Translations under genes and position numbers: made by a program
DNA from: Crotophaga sulcirostris
Taxonomy: Eukaryota > Chordata > Aves > Cuculiformes > Crotophagidae
Direction of reading: 5' to 3'
Assembly: GCA_013397455.1 (NCBI GenBank)
Contig: VYZB01000192.1
Location: forward strand, 965,308 to 1,029,307
Length of the DNA stretch: 64,000 nt
Notes under the pieces: generated by a model
Told to the model about the DNA's origin: nothing
Databases searched by the model: none
Seen by the model: the letters and a program-made list of their open reading frames with translations, nothing else
Shown here: positions 1-52,865 of the stretch, piece after piece
How positions within the stretch are numbered: the stretch's first letter is position 1
Layout of the letters: each line of letters opens with the position of its first letter

Positions 1-43385
<43,385 letters not shown>

Positions 43386-44555
43386 CTACTTCCTGACGTG
43401 ACATTTTTTCCAAAAGAGACTTTTTAAGCCAGAGACTCCCTAGAAAAACAGAAGAATGAAGTGCATCTTTCCTCCCCTGTGCGCAGGGATGCTGAGGCTC
43501 GGGACTGCTAATCTGGGGCATCTTGCCCACCAGAGAGAGGGAGCAGGAGGGCTGCAAGTGCCAAAACGGGTAGAAGAGAACAAGCCTTAGAAGTGAGGAT
43601 GCTTGCAAGGTGAAAATCTACTTCAGGGTACCCTGCACCTTCTCCAAGGCCTGATCAGCTGCCTGTCCCCAATTGCTTTGAGTTGATTTTTGTTACAGAT
43701 CCTAATCAAATCCACATCCCTGCGCTCAGAGGAAGTTAAGTGCTCCGTGGTCTCATCAGAGTGCTCTGCAGAGGAGGATATAAGTAATGTTACAGCTGCC
43801 TGTGCTCAGTGAGGGGAGAGGAGAGGGAAGTGCTTGTCTGCTAATGGTAAGCTTGGTCAGGGCTTGTAGCTGACCCTGTGCCAGCAGCCACTGGCTACCA
43901 GAGTGGCTATTTCTAAGCATCCCGGTGGGCAACAGCCTTTTCTTGCTCCCATTTGCTCCTCACTAGGTCTTAGCACCTCAGGTCAGGTGTTTCTTGAAAT
44001 AGGCAAAGTGTAAGCTTTGGCAGGCACAGTCAGTCTTTGTCAGTGTAATGAAAGCCCTCCATGGATCTGAGCTGTCAGAGCACCCCAACTTATCAGGACA
44101 TACCTTGGTTTTCCAGTATTGCTGCCTGTCGCTTCTGCCCAGCCCTGTCCAAACCCCAGTGTTGCAGACAGTTCGTAGTGGGCAGGGCCGCAGTCAGGCA
44201 GTGCCAGAAAAATAACATAGCGAGTTTTGATTTGCAGTCACACCAGGGCTGTATCATCATCTGAGGAGTTATGCAATTGTGAATTCTGCTTTGGCACACT
44301 TTTACCACAGGAGAACATTAATCAGTGCCTACAGAGCAATATCGTATTTTTAATGCTTTTCTCTTCCAGTTGAAAATGTTGGATTTTCCTATCTAGTACT
44401 ACAGTGAAATCAAATGATAAAAATAATTTTGTGTTCCAGGGGCAGTATTATGTGCTGTTCAGTTTACATGGGCAGCATGAATTTGCTGTTCACTGAGACT
44501 GTACATCTGTTTAATACTGCTTTTAAAGAGGAATAAATAAATAGAAACTTCTCCC
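43386..44555 (+). other. GTF2E1 3' untranslated region
   Basis: Follows the TAA with no further open frame of note. I saw no AATAAA before 44532, so a single main cleavage site shortly after the signal is likely. The exact end is inferred from the signal, with cleavage expected some 10-30 bases beyond it. Confidence 0.8.
44532..44541 (+). terminator. Overlapping polyadenylation signals (AATAAATAAA)
   Basis: Two canonical AATAAA hexamers overlap at 44532-44537 and 44536-44541. They are followed by a T/GT-rich stretch (about 44550-44580) that fits a downstream element. Position about 1.15 kb after the stop codon fits the end of the GTF2E1 transcript. Confidence 0.85.
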
Positions 44556-44679
44556 TTTTGTTATCTTCATTTGTCATGTGCCTAGTTGGGAATGTGGTTT
44601 GCTTATAATTTTGATTTACTTGATTGAAGAAAAAAGAAACATGACAATTTGAAGCTCTCCTTTGAGGAAAGGACTATTG

Positions 44680-44833
44680 AAAATGGAAGCCCCATACCTG
44701 GAGGTGTTCAAGGTCAGGTTGGATGAGGCCTTGAGAAGCCTGGTCTGGTGGGAGGTGTCCCTGCCCGTGGCAGGGGGGTTGGAACTGGATTGGCTTTCAG
44801 GTCCCTTCCGACTCGAACCATTCTATGATTCTT
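44680..44833 (+). mobile_element. CR1 LINE 3' fragment, sense
   Basis: Contains CCTGGAGGTGTTCAAGG, GGTTGGATGAGGCC, TGGGAGGTGTCCCTGCCC, then GGTCCCTTCCGACTCGAACC and ATTCTATGATTCT, the CR1 3' end in order. Begins only about 140 bp after the polyadenylation signal of GTF2E1 and lies on the same strand. Confidence 0.92.
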
Positions 44834-45515
44834 AACACTATGAGTGCGGTTGAGCGCTGAAGCCTTCTTGCATGAATGTTCTGTCTGACCCCATCCAGAC
44901 CAGTTTCTGTGCCTGCTTTCAGCCTCAAGTGCGTTTTGTCTGATGAGTGCGCTTGAGACCAGGGCGCTGCAGCTCAAGCTCGAAAGAAAAACACATTCCT
45001 CATGTCACTCATACTCCTCTCTCCAAAGGCCAGAGGTGCTGGATGCCTCTCCCAGCCGTGGGAGAGCTGCGTCTGTCCCTGCTCCCTTTGCAGGCCAGGG
45101 AAACCTCAGGAGAGTGGCATCCTCCCTGGCCCAACAGAGAGCAGGCCAGAGCACATCAGTGAAGCTGCTGATGGAGGGGAAGACTGCTGGGAAACAGGAA
45201 TGTTTTAATCTTTTCCAATAAGCTGCTGAAAATTGGCTTCCTCCATCACAGAATCCCTGTCCATCTGACTCTTCCTGTGTTGTTGCATCCTTCAGACTCA
45301 GATTAAACAGGCTGTTGCTCTGTGAGTTTCAAGTGATTTCAAGATCCCCTGGAGGAAGGGCAGAAAAACAGCATCACCTCCTCCCTGACACATCTAAGGA
45401 GCCCTGCCTCAGTGATGCCTGCAGCGCCAGGGCACGCTGCGGAAAAGTCTGACAGGGCCTGGCAGGGGGAGCAGCAGCCTGGGCATGAGTCTCCATCTCC
45501 TGCTGCGTCCCATAG
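44834..45515. other. Intergenic spacer, no recognised feature
   Basis: Mixed-composition DNA between two CR1 fragments. No gene, repeat or RNA recognised. Confidence 0.6.
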
Positions 45516-45597
45516 AAGGAGAGAGAAAACAGTCTCAGGAATTGTTTCTTCTCTTGAAGGAGAGAGAAAACAGTCTCAGGAATTGTTTCTTCTCTTG
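45516..45597. repeat. Perfect 41-bp tandem duplication
   Basis: A 41-bp unit beginning AAGGAGAGAGAAAACAGTCT and ending TTTCTTCTCTTG occurs at 45516-45556 and again, identical, at 45557-45597. The second copy abuts a CR1 fragment. Exact identity points to a recent duplication. Confidence 0.93.
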
Positions 45598-45950
45598 CAG
45601 GGAGACCTTCGGCAGCCTTCCAGTATTTAAAGGGGGCTACAGGAAAGATGGGGAGGGGCTCTTTGTCAAGGAGTGCAGGGACAGGATGAGGGGTAACACG
45701 TTTAAGATGAAAGAGGGGAGATTTGGATTAGATTTTAGGAAGAAATTTTCTACTGTGAGAGTGGTGAGGCACTGACATAAGTTGCCCAGAGAAGTCATGG
45801 ATGCCCCATCCCTGGAGGTGTTCAAGGACAGGTTAAATGGTGCTTTGATCAATTTGACCTATTGGAAGGTGTCCCTGCCTATGGCAGAGCTGTTAGATCT
45901 TGATGATCTTTAAGGTCCCTTCCAATCCAAACCATTCTATGATTCTATGA
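45598..45950 (+). mobile_element. CR1 LINE fragment, sense, with intact 3' end
   Basis: Begins within the end of CR1 ORF2 (CAGGGAGACCTTCGG, then GGGGCTCTTTGTCAAGGAGTG). It runs through GAGGGTGGTGAGGCACTG-type sequence, CCCTGGAGGTGTTCAAGG and GGTCCCTTCCAATCC to two ATTCTATG repeats. The frame is broken and 5'-truncated. Confidence 0.93.
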
Positions 45951-47901
45951 ATCAAATGCAGGACAAAGCCTTCATAGAAATAGAAAGTTTAGAAGCCGGT
46001 GGAAGGACGTGAGGCCTGACAGCAGTGGGGCCAGGCAGTGGGGCTGTCTAGTGCGCTCTCCTGGGCAGGCTGTGGAGGAGGAGCAGCAGCTGCCCTGTTC
46101 CCTGTGCCCTGGAACACATTGGTGTGAACAGGTGATGCTGTGGGCTGGGTGCCTGGAGGAGGGGGCGTTGTGCAGTGCTGCAAAAAAATTGCTCTGGTCT
46201 GCTCCAGGAATGGCATGACTGTATCCCACTGGAAGCCCTGGGCAAGGTAACTTGTATCCCTGGCTGGTTCACAGCAGTTTTCAGAGTATTGATGTAAGCT
46301 GGACAGCTGAGGATCCCTAAGGATCACAATACACTCCAGTTTAAAGTGTATTGACTACTAGTCAACACAGTCTCCTCTCCAGGATTGCGGGAGCTGGGGC
46401 TGAAGAGTAGCTTCTGTCTGCTGATCTGCTTCCAAAATAATGATCAATATTTATAAAGTCCAAGGAGATCATCACTCCTACCGTCTTGATAGGAAGTGTC
46501 GCCGGATGCTTGAAGCTGTTTTAAGATGTGATTGCACAGGGAGTCATGGCGAGGCTCCTGCCTAAAAAGAGTGGCAGCCCAAGGCATGGGGAGTGATGTC
46601 TCACTGCTGGTGTCCCTGGAAAGCTGCCTGTCTGCCTGCTCCCTCTGAGCAGACCACCGGCAGCACCAGCCTGTCCGGGACTACGACCCTGTCACTCTCT
46701 ATGACAGAGCTATTTTCTCTCTCTTTCAAAGTTACCCAGGGATGTCTGGGCTTTTGCCTGTCTGTGATACCTAAAAAAGCTGCAGGAAAGTGGTTTCTTA
46801 TTTACCAGCATTACTTAAATTGAGGAGAGAATGAACCTAATTTATATTTAAACAAAAATCATATTTTGGAAGTGCCTGCTGTATCATTAAAAAACATATT
46901 AAGGACAGTGAATATTTGTGCAACCATCCTGGAAGCAGCAGACAGAGAGTGTCTGAACAAGATGCTTTAAATATAACAGGTATTTTTGCTTAAAATATGT
47001 TTCTGACCTAAATATAATTTAATTTCCATCCCTTTGAACAGTTTGATGCTAATGAGCCAGCCAGGGATGGCAGAGAGGAGGCTGAGCCAGCCGCATTGGA
47101 AGCGGCTCGGCTCCACCGCAGTGCGTTAGAGACCCTGCGCGCGCTTCACCCCGGCTGCAGGCAGCACCGAATGCGCCAATCCTGCCGCGAGCTGGCCACA
47201 GCAGCAGGAGGAAACCTTGGGCTGCTCAGCCAGAGAAACAGGCAGGGATCCAGCCTGAAAATTAAGGCTGATCAAATATTGTTCCACGAACATTATAATA
47301 TCTGTGTATAAAACCCGGTACGTCTGGTTAAGGAGGAAAAATCACATCTCATACAGATGTGATTAAAGCCCTGACATATTGCTTCTGCTTATTTTTCACC
47401 TGGAGTCTATATCACCAGCCTCTGCCATCCCATTACTTGCTGGAAGGAGAGTGAGCAGTGGTAATTTTGCAGTGAGCTAAAATTGTGCACAGGGCTGAGA
47501 AGCCTGGCTCAGTTCCATATGGTAAAGGGATCCTCCTACCCCTAAATATTTCTTTTTCTGCACTTCTAACAATGGAATTCTGCCAGATCCAATGCCAAAT
47601 TTGACAGGCACTGTTTGCAGAGGCCATGCTGTTCCTGTGTCCTCTTATACATCATGGAGGGACAAGTATGCCAAGCACCATTTAGTGGCTGCTACCAGCT
47701 AACCTGGGTACGCTTAGGTTGCAGTGTCTGAACCATCCCTGTCCCACATGGGGAAATGACAGGTTGGGGCACTTTAGTCTGATTATCCATACCTGCTCTT
47801 CACAACGGTGCTGGTTGTTGTTCTTCTCCCAGTCAGTGCTGATGGGCTTCCATAAACTCAGCCCCTCTGCAATCGCATACAGGTGTCAGTTTAAAATTAA
47901 G
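45951..47901. other. Intergenic, including a CpG-rich patch and small inverted repeats
   Basis: No gene recognised. Contains a 7-bp inverted repeat around 46350-46364 (TTGACTA C TAGTCAA), an AT-rich tract at 46800-47040, a CpG-rich patch at 47085-47200 and a perfect 10-bp inverted repeat at 47340-47364 (AATCACATCT, 5-nt loop). The mix of AT-rich sequence and a CpG patch could mark a regulatory element, but that is inference. Confidence 0.5.
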
Positions 47902-48154
47902 TTTTAAAATTAAGAGGGGAAATTTAGGTTAGATATTAGAAAGAAATGTTTTCCTGTGAGGGTGGTGAGGCACTGGCACAGGTTACCAAGAGAAGTCATG
48001 GATGCCCCAACCCTGGAGGTGTTCAAGGCCAGGCTGGATGAGGCTTTGACCAACCTCATCCAGTGGGAGGTGTCCCTGCCCATGGCAGGGGGGTTGAAAC
48101 TATATGATCTTTAAGGTCCCTTCCAACCCAAACCATTCTATGATTCTGTGATTC
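47902..48154 (+). mobile_element. CR1 LINE 3' fragment, sense
   Basis: Starts at a degraded TTTAAAATTAAGAGGGGA equivalent, followed by TTAGGTTAGATATTAG, GAGGGTGGTGAGGCACTGGC, CCTGGAGGTGTTCAAGGCC, TGGGAGGTGTCCCTGCCC, GATCTTTAAGGTCCCTTCC and ATTCTATGATTCTGTG. The 3' end is complete. Confidence 0.93.
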
Positions 48155-49459
48155 AGTCTCTTCTTCATCACCACCACTGAACTGCTCTGGCTTGTGGCAT
48201 GTGGCACTGTCATGCTGAGGTCCACCATGCTGGTCTCAGCCATGACTGCCTTGGCTGTACTTTGTCCTGATAGAGCGATTTAATGAAAGGGACGTCTATG
48301 CCCTCTCCAGAAGGGATGTTTTTGGTTGGGCTCCAGGGTAATGCCTACTAGGCCCCCTAATTTCCTACAGCGGAGAGTGAACTGGCGTCAGCCCCAGGCT
48401 GGTCATTCCTTTCCATGCAATCTTTGCTGCTTGAACCCAGTGTGATTTGGTTGGACTGGATTTGATAGGACTGGATTTGATCTTTTGGGTTTTTTTTTAA
48501 ACCCTTATTCTTTTTGTCCCTTGGGAATATTTTGAGTTGCTGAACTCGTGTTTCTTTACTGCTTCTAACAAAATGCAACAAACAAACAAACAACCTTTTT
48601 AAATGCAAATGAGGCTGTAAAATCTTTTTAGAGAGACATATCTGCTCTCCCTGGGCTGTCACCACCATTATTCTTCCTTTGCCATACAATGTTTTCTTCC
48701 AAGACGAAGTGCTTTCAACATCTCTCAGCTCTTCTGGTGATGTCAAGGAGATGAAAACTATCCCCATTACAACACAGAAGAGTAGAGGGAAATGGGGTTA
48801 GTCGGAAACATGGCCTTTAGAAAATGACGCATCTTGAGAGGAATTTCACTTTTGCATCCTCTCGCAGGCCACATGGGTGCCATAGACAAGCAAAGAAAAA
48901 TACAATATGCTGAAGAGGGAGTTGGCTCACGCTGCGTTTGTCCTGCGGTATTTTCTTGCCTCAGAGTCCATTACGAAGGGTAATACTCTCTGAATGTGCC
49001 AACCTCTTGGAAGTTATACAGAGGCATCAGGAAGGTCCCAGGTTAGCAATCAACTTCAGCAGGAGCCTGCAGGTCCATTTGAATGATCTGACTCCTACTT
49101 TGGCCGTGCTGGAAGGTTTAGTGCAAGAACACCTCACAGCAATTAGCTGCAGAATGGAGTTTGGTGTCACATTAATAAGTACCTCTTTTTTGAACATTTC
49201 ATCTGAGTGTCCTGTTATGTCTGTTCATGAGAAATAAGCACATAAAGTAATGTAGGGGGCTGCCCAGCCCTCCTGAAAGATGTGTCTCTTTGGGAATGTT
49301 AATAGATAAGGAATTTTGTGTGGTTTACGTAGGAGCTACTGCCAAGAGCAGCAAATAATGGTAGAAGTTTTTGTTACCTAGACAGTCACGGCATTGCAGC
49401 CTGTCTGAAGTCTGCAATAAAAGAGCTTATCTCCATAGATGGCAGATGTGGATTCTTAC
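48155..49459. other. Intergenic, minor simple repeats only
   Basis: Holds a 15-bp tandem pair at 48453-48482 (GGACTGGATTTGAT plus A or C) and a short CAAA run near 48576. Nothing else recognised. Confidence 0.6.
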
Positions 49460-49710
49460 AGCAGTCTTCCAGTTCTGAAAGGGGGCTACAGGAAAGATGA
49501 GGAGGGGCTCTTTATCAGGGAGTGCAAGGACAGGACGAGGCGGAATGGTTTTAAGCTGAAAGAGGGCAAATTTAGATATTAGGAAGACATTTTTTGCAGT
49601 GAGGGTGGTAAGACACTGGCACAGGCTGCCCAGAGATGTTGTGGACGTCCCATCCCTGGAGGTGTTCAAGGCCAGGCTGGATGAGGCTTTGAGCAACCTG
49701 ATCCAGTAGG
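49460..49710 (+). mobile_element. CR1 LINE fragment, sense, missing its 3' end
   Basis: Matches CR1 from the GGGGGCTACAGGAAAGATGA region through GAGGGTGGTAAGACACTGGC, CCTGGAGGTGTTCAAGGCC and GAGCAACCTGATCCAGTAGG. It stops there at a T run. The terminal GATCTTTAAGGTCCC and ATTCTATG parts are absent, whereas CR1 insertions normally keep the 3' end. Confidence 0.9.
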
Positions 49711-50560
49711 ATTTTTTTTAACTCTTTACAGTTTTTGCTCCTCATGCAGCAGGCACCAGTATCTTTGGGGCACCGGTGGACCAGGTGCTACCATAAGCTA
49801 AAGACCTCTGGCTTGGCACTGTTCTGATGAGCTCCTTGTGATATTGCTAATTCACATCCTAATGGAATCTGCTCTCAAAAAGGTGTGAGTGAAACCATTA
49901 GAAACACCAAAAACAAGCCAGATGAATACGGTGCTTGGAAGTGCGTTTGTTCAGGTGGTCAAAACCAATGAACTGGAGATGAACAGCTTCCTGTTTGCAG
50001 GAAATGTCTCGCACACTTTAAGTCCACAGTGAGCATAAACCAGCTTCATGTCTATCTCAATAATAAAAGTGCATCAACATTGAAATCATGCTGGAAAGGA
50101 AAATATACAGCATTACTAAGGTTTTATTTAGAAGGTTTTTTGAGTAGAAAGGGGCAGTGAAACAGGACCTTTCTACGTCCCACAGAAAATGCCCTTTGGC
50201 ACTTGGAGATGTAACAAGAAAGCAGAAATGGGAGCCACTCTGACCCCACAGCTGCCAATGGAGTGTTCTGACCAGGAAAATTCACAGCATTTTTTAGCTG
50301 TAGAAGGAGCCGAACATTCAATGAGACTGGTGCAGTCTGTGCTGTAGCAGCGACAACTGCAGAACCACAGAGAGCTGCTGCGATTCAGATACTCGTGCTC
50401 AGATACTCTCAGAGAGTATCTGCGAGAGGATTCAAGGAGCATATTAGCAGAAAGACCAGCACATGGAGTGCAATCTGCTGGAGATGGTTACTCTTGCTCA
50501 CTCCTGGCCCAGCCACTTTCCCCCCATTTCCTCCAGCCCTCTCCTTGTATTTTGAAAAGG
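49711..50560. other. Intergenic, no recognised feature
   Basis: Apart from a short AGATACTC/GAGAGTATCT inverted motif near 50390-50420, nothing recognised. Confidence 0.55.
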
Positions 50561-51074
50561 GAATTGTGTGCAGCTCTGGAATCCCTAATGTAAGAAGGAT
50601 ATGGAAATGTTGGAGTGGGTCCAGAGGAGGGCTACGAGGATTATCAGAGGGCTGGAGCACCTCTGCTATGAGGACAGGCTGAGGGAGTTGGGCTTGCTCA
50701 GCTTGGAGAAGAGAAGGCTCCAGGGAGACCTTATTGTGGCCTTCCAGTACCTGAAAGGGCTACAGGAAAGCTGGGGAGGGGCTTTTCACAAGGGCAAGTA
50801 GTGATAGGACAAGGGGGAATGGCTTTAAATTGAAAGGGGGAAGATTTAGATTAGACATTAGGAAGAAATTCTTCACGATGAGGGTGGTGAGACACTGGCA
50901 CAGGTTGCCCAGGGAAGCTGTGGGTGCCCCCTCCCTGGAAGTGTTCAAGGCCAGGTTGGATGGAGCTTTGAGTAGCCTGGGCTGGTGGGAGGTGTCCTTG
51001 CCCATGGCAAGGGGGTTGAAAGTATAGGATCTTTAAGGTCCTTTGCAATCCAAACCATTCTATGATTCTATGCT
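50561..51074 (+). mobile_element. CR1 LINE fragment with end of ORF2, sense (longest sense copy)
   Basis: About 510 bp. Translation in two frames shows the C-terminal part of the CR1 ORF2 polyprotein (endonuclease/reverse transcriptase): [20 protein letters not shown], then [20 protein letters not shown] and [15 protein letters not shown] in the other frame. At least one frameshift therefore separates them. The 3' end is complete, with GATCTTTAAGGTCC and two ATTCTATG repeats. Non-functional. Confidence 0.95.
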
Positions 51075-51235
51075 TGGAAACATGAAAAAATTAATTTGAC
51101 CTTTAAACTGGGAGAATGAAAACAGATGTTACTCAAGCCTATAGCTTGATGGCAAGGAAACAAGGAAAACAGAAGGTTGCACGTGACTCTTGCTGATGAC
51201 TTTTCCTCCCACCAGAGGCTGTATCTATACATAAA

Positions 51236-51912
51236 TCACAGAATCAGAAAATGGCTAAGGTTGGAAGGCACCTCATGAGGACATCTGGTCCAACACCCTT
51301 GCTCAAGCAGGGCTACCTCCAGCAGGCTGCATCCAGGACCATGTCCAGACGATTTTTTAATATCTGCAAGGATGGAGACTCCACAACACCCCTGGGCAAC
51401 CTGTGCCAGTGCTCAGTCACCCTCGCAGTAAAAAACTTCTTTCCTGATGTTCAGATCTCTTGTGTTCCAGTGTGTACCCACTGCTTCTTGTCCTGTCACT
51501 GGAGACAAGCGTGGATCTCTCCTCTTTACACCCTCCCTTCAGGGATACCCTCAGGTATTTATATACATTAGTAAGATCCCCACTGAGCCTTCTCTGCTCC
51601 AGACTAAACAGCCCCAGCTCTTTCAGCCTCTCCTCATAGGAGAGATGCTCCAGTCCCTTTACCATCTTTGTGGCCCTTTATTGAACTCTCTCCATTATGT
51701 CCATTTCTCTTTTGTATTTGAGAGCCCAGAACTGGACACAGGACTCCAAGTGTGGCCTCACCAGTGCTGAATAAAGGGGAGGGATCACCTCCCTTAACCT
51801 GCTGGCAACACTTTAGCTAATGCAGCCCAGCATACCATCCGTCCCACTTGCAGCAAGGGCTCACTGCTGGCTCATGTTCAACTTGGTGTCCATCAATATC
51901 CCCAGATCCTTT
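51236..51912 (-). mobile_element. Older antisense CR1, 3' portion (interrupted)
   Basis: Starts with TCACAGAATCAGAAAATGG (reverse complement of a CR1 3' end). On the minus strand it shows ORF2 C-terminal sequence such as [20 protein letters not shown]. It runs to CCCCAGATCCTTT, where it is interrupted by a younger CR1. The matching remainder resumes at about 52287. Broken by substitutions and the insertion. Confidence 0.93.
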
Positions 51913-52286
51913 CACAGTTTCACAGTTTCACAGTATAACCAGGTTGGAAGAGACCTCTGAGATCATCAAGTCCAACCTATAAGCCAACACTAACACCATC
52001 TCATCACCTAAGCCATGGCACTGAGTGCCTCATCCAATCTTCCCTTAAACACATCAAGGGTCAGCGACTCCACCACCTCCCTGGGCAGCGCATTCCAGTG
52101 GCCAATCACCCTTTCAGTGTAGAACTTCTTCCTAACATCAAGTCTAAACCTCCCCTGACGAAGTTTAAGTCCATGCCCTCTAGTTCTGTCACTGGTCACC
52201 TGTGAGAAGAGACCAACGCCCGCTTGACTACAACCTCCTTTTAGGTAGTTGTAGAGAGCAACAAGGTCACCCCTGAGCCTCCTCTT
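51913..52286 (-). mobile_element. Younger antisense CR1 inserted into an older CR1
   Basis: Begins with three CACAGTTT-like repeats (the 3' end of a different CR1 subfamily), then AACCAGGTTGGAAGAGACCT, CTCCACCACCTCCCTGGGCA and AAGGTCACCCCTGAGCCTCC. Minus-strand translation gives the ORF2 tail ([20 protein letters not shown]). It ends abruptly at about 52286, and the older element continues as if uninterrupted. Only about 370 bp, 5'-truncated. Breakpoints are good to a few bases. Confidence 0.88.
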
Positions 52287-52865
52287 TCCTGCCAAGCTGC
52301 TCTCCAGCTGGGTGGCCCCAGCACGTACTGGTGCATACAGTTGTCCGTCCCCAGGTAAAGGACTGCACTTCCCCTTGTTGAACATCATGAGTTCCTATCA
52401 GCCCATTTCTCCAGTTTATTGAGGTCCTCTAGATGGCAGCTTGACCCTCTGGTGTAGCAGCCACTCCTCACAGTTTGGTGTCATCAGCAAACTCACTGCA
52501 GGTGCGCTCTGCCCTGTCACCCAGATCATTAATGATTATGTTCAACAGGACTGGACCAACCATTGACCCCTGGGGTACGCAGTCACTGGCCTCCAAACAG
52601 ATTTCCTGCCACCCCAGAGCTTCGCCTTTCAGCCACATTTCAATCCACCTCACTGTCTGCTCATCCAATGTTTACTTCATCACTTTCTCTATGAGGATGC
52701 TACAGAAGACAGTGTCAAAGCCCTTCCTGAAGCCCAGGTAGACAGTATGCACTGCTCTCCCATCATCTACCATGCCAGTCACTTCTTCACAGAAGGTCAT
52801 CAAGTTGGCCCAGCGTGACTTTCCCTTAATGAATGCATGCTGGCTACTCCTGATGACACAGATAT
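52287..52865 (-). mobile_element. Older antisense CR1, reverse-transcriptase portion (continuation)
   Basis: Resumes with CTGCCAAGCTGCTCTCCAGC. On the minus strand it encodes fragments of the CR1 reverse transcriptase: VPQGSMVGPVLLNIIINDL and the catalytic box FADDTKL in one frame (about 52468-52668), and GRAVHTVYLGFRKGFDTVF in another. The protein is split by frameshift and stop. Similarity ends at about 52865. Together with 51236-51912 it forms one insertion of roughly 1.25 kb. Confidence 0.92.

Noticed and set aside
48357..48767. 136-codon minus-strand open frame in the intergenic region
   Set aside because: Runs through a T/A homopolymer and small tandem repeats (Lys/Gln-rich), with no recognisable domain and no splice context.
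49427..49696. Minus-strand open frames across the sense CR1 copies (also at 45637, 50760 and similar)
   Set aside because: These are reverse readings of conserved CR1 3' sequence, so their similarity to each other reflects the repeat and not a gene family.
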